Assembly (NCBI GenBank): GCA_903827955.1
Contig: CAIKKJ010000065.1
Coordinates: 1-55,830, forward strand
Origin: an uncultured Verrucomicrobia subdivision 3 bacterium
GTDB taxonomy: Bacteria > Verrucomicrobiota > Verrucomicrobiia > Limisphaerales > UBA11358
Direction of reading: 5' to 3'
DNA length: 55,830 nt
In this document: one piece after another, positions 33,204-42,152 of the stretch
Position numbering within the stretch: the stretch's first letter is position 1
How the letters are laid out: every line of letters starts with the position of its first letter
Notes under the pieces: model-generated
Database searches by the model: none
What the model saw: the letters and a program-made list of their open reading frames with translations, nothing else
Told to the model about the DNA's origin: nothing
Made by a program: the position numbers and the translations under genes

Positions 33204-34205
33204 TCAGTTTTTTTTGCGGCTTTGCGTCAAAACGGCGGCCACGATGATGCCACCGGTCAGCATCAACCGCCCCGCTTCGGGCACGGCGTTAATGCTTAAA
33301 ATTTTGTCGAGATAGCCAATCGTCAGAACGCCCAGCAGCGTCAGGCCGATGCCGCCACGTCCGCCCGCCAAGCTCGTCCCGCCGATCACAACCATCGCGA
33401 TGGCTACTAATTCGTAGCCGGCTCCGGTTTCGGGATCGCCCTGTTGTTCCTGCGCCGCCTGGCAGATGCCTGCCACTGCGGCGCACGTACCCGAAACAAT
33501 GTAGGCCAGAATTTTGACGGACACCACCGGCACTCCGGAAAAGCGCGAGGCAAGTTCGTTTCCGCCGGTGGCATAAATGTGCCGACCCCAAATATGTTTG
33601 GACATCAAAATCCAAGCAACCGCCGCGAAGACGAGAAAAATAATGGTGACCACCGAAACGTTGCCGCCTAAAACGCGACTGTCCAAGAAGCGAAAAAACG
33701 GTGGAACTTCGGCGTAACGATAGGTTCCGTCCGGATTCAAAATCGCGGTGGAAATTTTCATTCCGCCCGAAGCATATTTCGCCAGGCCGCGAGCAAAGAC
33801 CATCATCGCCAGAGTGGCGATGAAAGGTTGCAGCCGCAATTTCGCCGTGATGAGACCGGACACCCCGCCGCAAGCTGCACCAACCATAAGACAAGCGATG
33901 ACGGTCAATGCACTTGGCCAGTTCCAATGGATCGCCATTTTTGCGGCGCACACGGCTACCAGCGCCAGCACGCTACCGACAGCGAGATCAATTCCGCCGG
34001 AAACAATCACCGGCGTCAAACCGCATGCAAGAATTCCATACACGGATATCTGACGGAGAGCATCGCGGTGCGTGCCGGTTTTGAAAAACGCGCCGTCGCC
34101 GTTAAAAATAATTCCAAGAAACAACATTAACGCGAGCGCCAGACACGCGCGCAACGCCGGATTGCCCAATGCTGAAAAAGATTTTATGTTTTGCGTTGGC
34201 GTCAT
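33204..34205 (-). CDS. Ribose-type ABC sugar permease (RbsC family)
   Basis: A 333-residue membrane protein with about 8-10 hydrophobic segments; the RbsC-type loop SGGIDLAVGSVLALVAV is at residues 69-85. This family forms the membrane channel of monosaccharide ABC importers with an RbsA-type ATPase and an RbsB-type binding protein. Here the binding protein follows, but no ATPase gene is found in this locus or elsewhere in the window. The ATG overlaps the stop of the GH172 gene by one base (TAATG), so it is translated from the same transcript. Confidence 0.92.
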   Translation of the reverse strand: MTPTQNIKSFSALGNPALRACLALALMLFLGIIFNGDGAFFKTGTHRDALRQISVYGILACGLTPVIVSGGIDLAVGSVLALVAVCAAKMAIHWNWPSALTVIACLMVGAACGGVSGLITAKLRLQPFIATLAMMVFARGLAKYASGGMKISTAILNPDGTYRYAEVPPFFRFLDSRVLGGNVSVVTIIFLVFAAVAWILMSKHIWGRHIYATGGNELASRFSGVPVVSVKILAYIVSGTCAAVAGICQAAQEQQGDPETGAGYELVAIAMVVIGGTSLAGGRGGIGLTLLGVLTIGYLDKILSINAVPEAGRLMLTGGIIVAAVLTQSRKKN

Positions 34206-35743
34206 TAATTTCTCTGAATTTTGCGCAGGTCTTCGTTCGCCGACCGGCTGTAAATCGGAACCCGAAAGATCAGCGTATCAAACCCGATAAAATACCCCGC
34301 CGACTGCGACGCTTTCCCTGCGGCTTCAAAACGCAATGTGTGTTTTCCCGGCGCCAATTCCGTTTGTCCCAAATCTTTTTCCACCGGGCCTGAAGGTTCA
34401 AAAGAATAGCAATCCAACTGACCCAACACGCGATCATCGAGTTTAACCGTGTAAATTCCGCTACCCGGGGTGCGGGTCGTTTTCACAATTAGGTCAGCCG
34501 ATTCCGGATGATCAAACTGGAAGGGAATTTCTACCCACGCATTGCAGCTGGCGGGACGAAACCAGAGTTGTTTATCATCGGTGGTCGCTCGCCATGATGA
34601 CACTGTGATGGAGCCGTCAGAATGAAGCGCGTTGGTTACCGCGTCGTGGCCAATAACTACGGCCTGATCGCGAAACGGCAGGCGGTCTTTTGCCGGCGGC
34701 ATCGCCGGCCACGGTTTGTGCGGCTCGGTTTGATACCAGTAAGCCACGCTCGACATCAGATCATCGCGTTCAATGAAGCCGGTATGGCTGCCGTCGGGAA
34801 ACAACTGCGAACCTTTGTGTTCGATTTCAACGCGCAGCGAATTGGTAAACACAATGGGATCGGGAATGTGCCACCGGTAGGCACTGCTGCGATTCCCGGT
34901 TTGGTAGCCTTCAAACAGCGGAACACCGTAGAATGGCCCGGACTGCTCGCGAAATCCCCAGCCGTCGCAAAAATAATCTTCTGTTCCCGTTCCGCGCAGG
35001 CTTAGTTTTTTTTCGCCATTGATGAAAAAGAAATCGTCCCCCTCGCCATACCAGCCCGGCGACACCAGATAAACACTTTGCACGGTTCCCACGTAATGGC
35101 CTCGTCCCACGATGTCGGCGATCTGATAGTTTCGGCCCATGACGCAGGGAAATTCCTGGCGATATATCGCATGAAAATACGCGGTATCCTTCGGCAACGA
35201 CGGGTGTATCTGCCAGTCAATGTAATAGTAAAAGGAATTACACCGCCGGTCACTGTCGTTGCTCACAGTGATGCGCGCCGACTTGCAAAACGGCATTGGC
35301 CAGTAGTAATTCCGGCCGCGTCCGTCCGATGTCACGCGCACCGGCAAAGATGTGAAAGACCGATCCAGTCCTTGCCCCACTCCGAAAAAATCACCGATAG
35401 GACATTCCACGCTGGGATTCATTTCCCCGTCCCAATAAATGCGCAACGTTAGCAGTCGTGAGTAAAACGGATCGGGATGCGCGATTGTACACCAGAAGTG
35501 AACGATCATTCCAGGGCCGTGGAGTTCCGCCAGCGTCAAGGTTTTGCCGGGCTCGATGGACCGGGAATCCGCGTTGCCATTTTTCCAATCGGGATCGGAT
35601 GAAGAAGCCCGCATGGATTGAAAATCCTTGAGCTGCTCCAAGCCAGCAAGTGGGTTTCCCAAATCCGTTTGTGCTTGGCCGCTTTGAAGAAAAAAAGTTG
35701 CACATAAGTCTGCCAAAAAAGTGGAAATGTATCTCGCGGGCAT
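34205..35743 (-). CDS. GH172 (DUF2961) hydrolase, exported, long form
   Basis: A 512-residue protein with a weak signal-like start (hydrophobic to about residue 22, then SGQAQ). The DUF2961 core is clear: TLAELHGPGMIVHFWCT, RIYWDGEMNPSVECPIGDFF and LRGTGTEDYFCDGWGF. The C-terminal 120 residues (about 375-490) add a domain not in the 393-residue form at 8304-9482, perhaps a carbohydrate-binding beta-sandwich. Known GH172 enzymes act on furanosides. It begins the minus-strand operon that also encodes ABC subunits, GH3 and three GH78 proteins, and is divergent from GH78 paralogue 4, so all may share the intergenic region 35744-35824. Confidence 0.88.
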   Translation of the reverse strand: MPARYISTFLADLCATFFLQSGQAQTDLGNPLAGLEQLKDFQSMRASSSDPDWKNGNADSRSIEPGKTLTLAELHGPGMIVHFWCTIAHPDPFYSRLLTLRIYWDGEMNPSVECPIGDFFGVGQGLDRSFTSLPVRVTSDGRGRNYYWPMPFCKSARITVSNDSDRRCNSFYYYIDWQIHPSLPKDTAYFHAIYRQEFPCVMGRNYQIADIVGRGHYVGTVQSVYLVSPGWYGEGDDFFFINGEKKLSLRGTGTEDYFCDGWGFREQSGPFYGVPLFEGYQTGNRSSAYRWHIPDPIVFTNSLRVEIEHKGSQLFPDGSHTGFIERDDLMSSVAYWYQTEPHKPWPAMPPAKDRLPFRDQAVVIGHDAVTNALHSDGSITVSSWRATTDDKQLWFRPASCNAWVEIPFQFDHPESADLIVKTTRTPGSGIYTVKLDDRVLGQLDCYSFEPSGPVEKDLGQTELAPGKHTLRFEAAGKASQSAGYFIGFDTLIFRVPIYSRSANEDLRKIQRN

Positions 35744-35788
35744 GGGTGGGTTAATTATTGCTATTTCAAAATAATACTGGTAGGTTAC

Positions 35789-35800
35789 AACGTCAACGTT
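35789..35800. promoter_or_regulatory. Palindrome AACGT-CA-ACGTT between divergent GH172 and GH78 genes
   Basis: A 5+2+5 inverted repeat in the 81-base divergent intergenic region, 24 bases before the plus-strand GH78 start. It could be an operator for both transcription units. Short and without a second copy nearby, so only a candidate. Confidence 0.3.
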
Positions 35801-35824
35801 CTTTTAGCCTGATTGAGCACCAAA

Positions 35825-38758
35825 ATGAATAATTCACATGGCTGTTTCTTCAATGTCTCACTGTGGCGCAAGTCTGCGATTGCGCTGGTGATAGCAATGA
35901 ATTTTTCCTGTCTCGCCGCCTTGAGTCCGGTTGAACTTCGCTGCGAATATCGTGTCAACCCGCTGGGTATTGATGAGGTGCAGCCACGTTTGACGTGGCG
36001 CGTCGCGGCCACCGAACACGGACAAATGCAGACTGCATATCAAATCATCGTCGCTTCCAGCGCAGAGCTGCTCGCAAAAAAATCAGCCGACTTGTGGGAC
36101 AGCGGAAAAATTCCCAGCGGCGACACGGTGAATATTTCCTACGCCGGCAAACTGCTCACGTCGCGCCAGCAATGCTTTTGGAAAGTTAGCGTGTGGGACA
36201 AAGACGGAAAACCAAAGTGGAGCGAACCGGCATCGTGGACAATGGGCCTGCTTTCACCCGACGACTGGAAGGCCAATTACATTTCCGTGCGTGACAATTC
36301 ACCGGTGTGGAAAGACACGAGCAATCTTTTTCTCCCACCCGCACGGCAGTATCGCAAGGAATTTTCCGCCACCAAAAAAATTGCCCGCGCCACGATTTAT
36401 GCGACTGCGCTTGGCATTTACGAGCTTTACCTGAACGGCCAGCGCGTCGGCGACGCGCGGTTCGCGCCAGGCTGGACGGATTATCACCAGCGCGCTTACT
36501 ACAATACTTTCGACGTCACGCCACTCGTGAAGTCCGGCGGCAACGCACTCGGTGCGTGGCTCGCCGACGGCTGGTATGCGGGCTACATCGGTTTCGGTTT
36601 GCTCACTGGCATCGGCACGGAACACATCGGCCGCGACACTTACGGACGGACACCGGCGATTATGGCGCAACTTGAAATTATATACGCCGACGGCTCACGT
36701 GAAACTATTTCGACAGACCAATCGTGGAAAGTAACCAGCGACGGCCCGGTGCGCGAAGGCGATTTTTTGATGGGGGAATATTATGATGCGAGGAGGAAAA
36801 TGGACGGTTGGACGCGGGTCGGTTTCGACGATGTGAAATGGGAAGCGGCAATTCTCGCGGAGAAAAATGGCAGCAAGCCGGCAACTTTTTACGAGTTTCA
36901 AAATTCGTCACAGCCGGGCAACGGCCCAAAAATCGAAGGCCGGCCGATTGATCTCGGTTTTCATGCTCCGCCAAAACTCGAAGCGTTTCCCGGTTTGCCG
37001 GTGCGCCCGATTCAGGAAATCAAGCCCGTCGCTGTCACCTCGCCGACGAATGACGTTTACATTTTTAACCTCGGCCAAAATTTCGCAGGTGTGGCGCGGC
37101 TGAAAGTGAAAGGCCCGGCCGGAACAAAAATTCAATTGCGCTACGGCGAAATGATTTATCCCAATGGACGATTAATGACGGAAAATATGCGCAAGGCCCG
37201 CGCGACGGACACCTATATTTTACGCGGCGACAAAAACGGCGAGATGTGGACGCCGCGCTTCACGTTCCACGGTTTTCAATATGTCGAAGTCACCGGCTTT
37301 CCCGGCAAACCGGGCAAAGACGCGATCACCGGAATTGTTTTGCACAGCGACACGCCGCTAACCAGCGGTTTTAAATGCAGCGATCCGGTGCCGAACCGCC
37401 TCTTCAAAAATGTCGTCTGGACGCAGCGCGCAAACTTCGTGGATTTGCCGACGGATTGCCCGCAACGCGACGAGCGTTTCGGCTGGATGGGCGACGCGCA
37501 GATTTACATTCACTGCGCCACGCTCAACGCGGACGTGGCGGCGTTTTATACCAAATGGCTGCGCGAAGTCATGGAATCGCAGCGCCCGAGCGGCACGTTT
37601 CCTGGCTACTGTCCGTATCCGTTCGAGCACGGTTGGGATTTCGGCACCGCGTGGTGCGACGCCGGCGTGATTTGTCCGTGGACGGTCTGGCAGGCTTACA
37701 GCGACACGCGCATCATCGAGCGCTGCTGGCCGTTCATGGTGAAATTCATGGACTGGCGCAAAAGCAATAGTAAAAATTATCTCGGCATCGCCCACGGCAA
37801 CGACTGGGGCGACTGGCTGTCGTTCGGCAAAAAAACTCCGCTGGAATATGTGGACACGGTTTATTTTGCTTACACGGCGAAATTGATGTCCGACATGGCG
37901 GCGGCGATTGGGAAAAATTCCGAGGCTGCGGAATACAGAGATTTGTTCGCGCACATCAAATCGGCCTTTGGCGAAAAATATTTGAGGGCCGATGGCTCGC
38001 TATCCGTAGACAATGAGACCGCCTACGCATTGGCGATTTACATGGGTTTGCTGCCGGAAAACGTGCGCTTAAAATCCGGGAAAATTCTCGCGAACAAATT
38101 GCGCGCCGGCGAAACTGAAAAAAACTCCGGCATGACCACGGGTTTTCTCGGCACGCGTCCGCTTTTGCTGGTGCTGACGAGCGTCGGTGAAAACGATCTC
38201 GCGGTGAAACATTTTCAGAGCCACAAATTTCCGTCGTGGGGCTACGAAGTGGAGCAGGGGGCAACGACGATCTGGGAACGCTGGAACGGTTACACCAAGG
38301 AATTCGGCTTTGGCGGTCCCGACGGCTCGCAAAACGCTGCGATGAATTCTTTCGCGCATTATTCCTTCGGCGCGGTGTGCGAGTGGATGATCAACGATCT
38401 CGCGGGCATCCAAAGCGACGGACCGGGTTATGAAAAAATAATCATTCATCCGTATCCGCCGTCGCCGGGCAGCAACTCTGCGCGCGAACCGATCCACTGG
38501 GTGAAGGCGCATTACGACTCGATTCACGGTCGCATCGCCAGCGAATGGCGGCGCACGGAGAACAAATTTGAATTGAGCGTTAAAATTCCCGCGAACACAA
38601 CCGCGACGATTTATCTGCCGGCGAAATCTGCGGATACGATTTGCGTCGGCTGGCGCGCACTTGCGCAGGCCAAAGGCGTGAAGTTTCTCCGGATGGAAAA
38701 TGATGACGCGTTGTTGTCGATCGAATCTGGCAGCTATCATTTTACCTCAAAATTATGA
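35825..38758 (+). CDS. GH78 alpha-L-rhamnosidase (paralogue 4)
   Basis: A 977-residue exported GH78 protein. The ATG at 35825 is preferred to an upstream TTG at 35813. The signal-like segment is WRKSAIALVIAMNFSCLAA, then VELRCEYRVNPLGID. The catalytic loop DCPQRDERFGWMGD has D544 and two more acidic residues (D549 and E550) before the GW-GD turn, the common GH78 form, and the base motif is EQGATTIWERW. It removes terminal alpha-L-rhamnose. It is divergent from the other rhamnosidase operon and is followed 28 bases later by a sulfatase, which hints at substrates where rhamnose is sulfated. Confidence 0.93.
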   Translation: MNNSHGCFFNVSLWRKSAIALVIAMNFSCLAALSPVELRCEYRVNPLGIDEVQPRLTWRVAATEHGQMQTAYQIIVASSAELLAKKSADLWDSGKIPSGDTVNISYAGKLLTSRQQCFWKVSVWDKDGKPKWSEPASWTMGLLSPDDWKANYISVRDNSPVWKDTSNLFLPPARQYRKEFSATKKIARATIYATALGIYELYLNGQRVGDARFAPGWTDYHQRAYYNTFDVTPLVKSGGNALGAWLADGWYAGYIGFGLLTGIGTEHIGRDTYGRTPAIMAQLEIIYADGSRETISTDQSWKVTSDGPVREGDFLMGEYYDARRKMDGWTRVGFDDVKWEAAILAEKNGSKPATFYEFQNSSQPGNGPKIEGRPIDLGFHAPPKLEAFPGLPVRPIQEIKPVAVTSPTNDVYIFNLGQNFAGVARLKVKGPAGTKIQLRYGEMIYPNGRLMTENMRKARATDTYILRGDKNGEMWTPRFTFHGFQYVEVTGFPGKPGKDAITGIVLHSDTPLTSGFKCSDPVPNRLFKNVVWTQRANFVDLPTDCPQRDERFGWMGDAQIYIHCATLNADVAAFYTKWLREVMESQRPSGTFPGYCPYPFEHGWDFGTAWCDAGVICPWTVWQAYSDTRIIERCWPFMVKFMDWRKSNSKNYLGIAHGNDWGDWLSFGKKTPLEYVDTVYFAYTAKLMSDMAAAIGKNSEAAEYRDLFAHIKSAFGEKYLRADGSLSVDNETAYALAIYMGLLPENVRLKSGKILANKLRAGETEKNSGMTTGFLGTRPLLLVLTSVGENDLAVKHFQSHKFPSWGYEVEQGATTIWERWNGYTKEFGFGGPDGSQNAAMNSFAHYSFGAVCEWMINDLAGIQSDGPGYEKIIIHPYPPSPGSNSAREPIHWVKAHYDSIHGRIASEWRRTENKFELSVKIPANTTATIYLPAKSADTICVGWRALAQAKGVKFLRMENDDALLSIESGSYHFTSKL

Positions 38759-38786
38759 GTGCTAGAGGCGGCGCTCAAAAAATTGC

Positions 38787-40259
38787 ATGGCAAAACTGTT
38801 TGTTGTAATTTTGGTTTCGTGGATTGCGACGCTCCAACTGCACGCTGCTGCTCAATTTTCGCATCCTAATGTACTATTTGTCGTGGTTGATGACTTGAAC
38901 GACTGGGTCGGCTGCTTGAATGGTCATCCGCAAGCTCTCACGCCCAACTTGGATCGCCTCGCGCACAGCGGCACGCTGTTTAGCAACGCTCATTGCCAGG
39001 CACCGCTTTGCAATCCTTCACGCGCGAGCGTGCTCACGGGATTACGCCCTTCCACCACCGGCATCTATGGACTGGCCCCGGGCATTCGCGCAGTTCCGAA
39101 GCTGACAAATTGGGTCACGCTGCCGCAATATTTCGAGCAACACGGCTACTTCACGGCGAGCTTCGGAAAAGTTTTTCACGATGGCAGCATCCCGCCGAAA
39201 TTGCAGACGAACGAGTTCAACGTCTGGGGTCCCGCCCCACCAATGCCGTTGCCGGCAAACAAATTCGTGCAAACACCCGATCCGATGCGCGCGGTTGATT
39301 GGGGAATTTTTCCAGCAAACGATCGTGAGCAGGCGGATTGGAAAACTGCAGAGAATGCCATTGCGCAATTGCAGTCGCAACCGAAGGACAGACCCTTTTT
39401 TCTCGCCGTTGGTTTTCGCTTGCCGCATCTGCCGTGTTTTGTATCGCAAAAATGGTTCGATTTGTTTCCGTCGGAAGAGCAGATCATTTTGCCGCCGGTG
39501 AAAGAACGCGAGTGCGCAAGCTTGCCGAATTTTTCCTGGTATCTGCACTGGAAATTGCCCGAACCGCGGCTCTTTTGGCTCAAGCAAAACAACCAGTGGC
39601 GGGCGCTTGTGCGCTCGTATCTCGCGAGCACAACGTTCATGGACAGCCAACTTGGTCGTGTGCTGGACGCGCTCGCGAACAGCGAGGTCGAAACAAACAC
39701 CATTGTCGTGCTCTGGTCTGACAACGCGTGGCATCTCGGCGAAAAGGAAATCACCGGAAAAAATTCGCTGTGGGAACGCGCCACGCATGTGCCGATGATT
39801 TTTGCCGGGCCGGGTGTGACTCCGAACGCGACGTGCAGCCAGCCAGTCGAGCTGCTCGACATTTATCCGACGCTTCTGGATTTGTGCGGACTGCCCGCGC
39901 GCGCCGGACTCGAAGGCCATAGTTTGCTGCCGCAGTTAAAAAACGCACAGGCTCAAAGATCGTGGCCTGCGATCACGACACACAACATCGGCAATCACGC
40001 TATTCGCAGCGACCGCTGGAGATATATCCAATACGCCGATCATTCGGAGGAGCTTTACGATTTGCAGACCGATCCGCACGAGTGGACCAATCTCATTACG
40101 AATCCAAATTTCTCCGACGTGAAAAAAAACCTTGCCCGTTGGCTACCAACGAAGAATTCGCCGCCGGTGCCGCGCAGCGAAGGACGTGTTGTGACGCAGA
40201 CCAACGGTATATGGTTTTGGGAAGGAAAAATAATTCGCGACGCGGAAAAGATTGATTGA
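38787..40259 (+). CDS. Exported S1-type sulfatase (CxPSR)
   Basis: A 490-residue sulfatase of the iduronate-2-sulfatase/arylsulfatase family. The signal peptide is MAKLFVVILVSWIATLQLHA. The formylglycine site is C75 in LCNPSRASVLTG, which fits C-x-P-S-R, and D35/D36 in VVVDDLNDW are the usual metal ligands. The enzyme needs C75 to be oxidised by a formylglycine-generating enzyme, which is not encoded in this window. It hydrolyses sulfate esters of glycans, outside the cytoplasm. It lies 28 bases after GH78 paralogue 4 and 38 bases before an uncharacterised glycosidase-like gene. No sulfate position can be assigned. Confidence 0.92.
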   Translation: MAKLFVVILVSWIATLQLHAAAQFSHPNVLFVVVDDLNDWVGCLNGHPQALTPNLDRLAHSGTLFSNAHCQAPLCNPSRASVLTGLRPSTTGIYGLAPGIRAVPKLTNWVTLPQYFEQHGYFTASFGKVFHDGSIPPKLQTNEFNVWGPAPPMPLPANKFVQTPDPMRAVDWGIFPANDREQADWKTAENAIAQLQSQPKDRPFFLAVGFRLPHLPCFVSQKWFDLFPSEEQIILPPVKERECASLPNFSWYLHWKLPEPRLFWLKQNNQWRALVRSYLASTTFMDSQLGRVLDALANSEVETNTIVVLWSDNAWHLGEKEITGKNSLWERATHVPMIFAGPGVTPNATCSQPVELLDIYPTLLDLCGLPARAGLEGHSLLPQLKNAQAQRSWPAITTHNIGNHAIRSDRWRYIQYADHSEELYDLQTDPHEWTNLITNPNFSDVKKNLARWLPTKNSPPVPRSEGRVVTQTNGIWFWEGKIIRDAEKID

Positions 40260-40297
40260 AAGGAGTTGTCGCGCCCGCACTCGTAAAAACCAGCGCC

Positions 40298-42055
40298 ATG
40301 AGCTCAAAAAAATGTTTCCCTCACTTCATCTTCGCAACTGCGTTCGTGGCGTGCCAGATTATTGCGCAGGAAAATCCCGGCGTGCCGTGGCCGGCGACGG
40401 ATACGCTGAGCCGCTCGCTACCGCTGGCGAATGAAGTTGGCCCGCCGAAAACAAACCGCTTCGTCGGCATTTTTTATTTCATTGATCACGAAGACTGGCC
40501 GCGCAGCCCGCAACTCAACGGCCCGTATGACGTTGCGAAAATTCTCGCACGCGATCCTGGTGCGGCGACGAATCCGGCGAGTCCGCTTTGGGGCGGTAAC
40601 GGTGTGGCGCATTACTGGCACGAGCCGCTGTTCGGCTACTATCGCAGCGACGATCCGTGGATTTTGCACCGCCACGCGGAATTGCTCGCCGCCGCGGGCG
40701 TGGACGTTTTGATTTTCGACACCACCAATGCGCGGTCGTATCCGGAAATTTACACAAACTTGTGCGAGGTGTTTTGCGATATCCGCAAACGCGGCGGCCG
40801 CACGCCGCAGATTGCTTTTATGGTCAACACGCGTGCCGGTGAAACGGCAAACGCAATTTATCACGAGCTTTACCAACCAAATCGCTACCGCGAGCTATGG
40901 TTCAACTGGCAAGGCAAACCGCTGATGATTTGCGACGCGGCGGAAGCAACCAGTGAAGTGAAAAATTTTTTCACGCTGCGCGCCGCGCATTGGCCGTTTA
41001 CATTGACGAACACGCCTTACGCGTGGCATTGGGAGGCAACGTATCCGCAGCCGTTTGGCTATACCGACGATCCGCAAAAACTGGAGCAGGTCAACGTGTC
41101 CGTGGCGCAAAACTTGAGCGCGATTGATGGCACTGTGGCGAATATGAATTCCGGCATCGCGCGCGGTCGCAGTTTTCACGACGGCAAACAAAATACCTCG
41201 CCCGGCTCGCTGAACCACGGCTACAATTTTCAGGAGCAATGGAAACGTGCGTTTGAACTGGATCCGCCGTTTGTGATGGTCACGGGCTGGAACGAGTGGG
41301 TCGCGGGCCGCTGGGTGCGACCGGAAAATCCGCTGGTGTTTGTGGATCAATACGACGAGGAATTCAGCCGCGACATCGAGCCAATGCGCGGCGGCCACGG
41401 CGACAATTATTACTGGCAGCTCATCGCCAACATTCGTCGCTACAAAGGCGCGCCCGCGCTCCCGAAAAGTTCTGGAGCAAAAATCATTTCCATGTCCGGC
41501 GGCTTTGAACAATGGCGCGACGTGCAGCCGGAATTTTCCACGCACATCGGCGGCACGTTGCCGCGCGATTTTGCGGGCATTGCCGGAACGCATTATGAAA
41601 ATCATTCCGGACGAAATGAATTCGTGTCGATGAAAATCGCTCGCGACACGGAAAATATTTTTTTCTACGCGCGCACTGCGGCCCCAATCACCGCGGTTGG
41701 CACGAATTGGATGTGGCTGTTGCTCGACACAGATCTAAGCGCCGCGACCGGCTGGGCCGGATATGATTTTATCGTCAACCGCGAACGCAATGCCGACGGA
41801 AAATTCTGGCTGGAAAAAAATATCGGCGGCTGGAATTGGAAAAAAGTTGCACCGATCCAACTGCGGGTGGAAGGAAAAGAATTGCAAATCGAAATCCCGC
41901 GCGCCGCGATGGGATTGAAAATTTGCGAAACAAAAACGGCAATTGATTTCAAATGGGCGGACAACTTGCAGAAGCCCGGTGACGTGATGGATTTTTATAT
42001 CAGCGGCAATGTCGCGCCCGCCGGTCGTTTCAATTTCCGATTTCAAGGCGATTAA
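40298..42055 (+). CDS. Exported GH71/GH99-like putative glycosidase with C-terminal beta-sandwich
   Basis: The ATG at 40298 is chosen over an upstream TTG at 40256 because it begins a plausible signal (SSKKCFPHFIFATAFVACQI). The 585-residue product opens with RFVGIFYFIDHEDWPRSPQL and has AAAGVDVLIFDTTNARSYPE and VTGWNEWVAGRWVRPENP, which resemble the TIM barrel of GH71/GH99-type endo-acting enzymes. I cannot match a proven catalytic pair. The C-terminal 150 residues (from about FVSMKIARDTENIFFYARTA) resemble CBM9-like or DOMON-like beta-sandwiches. It is next to the sulfatase and probably co-transcribed, so its substrate is likely part of the same sulfated or rhamnosylated glycan. The family is the least certain in this locus. 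Confidence 0.6.
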   Translation: MSSKKCFPHFIFATAFVACQIIAQENPGVPWPATDTLSRSLPLANEVGPPKTNRFVGIFYFIDHEDWPRSPQLNGPYDVAKILARDPGAATNPASPLWGGNGVAHYWHEPLFGYYRSDDPWILHRHAELLAAAGVDVLIFDTTNARSYPEIYTNLCEVFCDIRKRGGRTPQIAFMVNTRAGETANAIYHELYQPNRYRELWFNWQGKPLMICDAAEATSEVKNFFTLRAAHWPFTLTNTPYAWHWEATYPQPFGYTDDPQKLEQVNVSVAQNLSAIDGTVANMNSGIARGRSFHDGKQNTSPGSLNHGYNFQEQWKRAFELDPPFVMVTGWNEWVAGRWVRPENPLVFVDQYDEEFSRDIEPMRGGHGDNYYWQLIANIRRYKGAPALPKSSGAKIISMSGGFEQWRDVQPEFSTHIGGTLPRDFAGIAGTHYENHSGRNEFVSMKIARDTENIFFYARTAAPITAVGTNWMWLLLDTDLSAATGWAGYDFIVNRERNADGKFWLEKNIGGWNWKKVAPIQLRVEGKELQIEIPRAAMGLKICETKTAIDFKWADNLQKPGDVMDFYISGNVAPAGRFNFRFQGD

Positions 42056-42152
42056 TATTCGCGCCCAATCAATGTAGAAATTCCAAATACCATCAAATAA
42101 AGAGAAACCATCATTCAACTTTGCAACGTCTAAACCAACACCCACATCACCC

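Noticed and set aside
21059-38758. Calling the locus a proven ulvan utilisation locus
   Set aside because: No ulvan lyase or GH105 is present; rhamnosidases plus one sulfatase do not prove the substrate.
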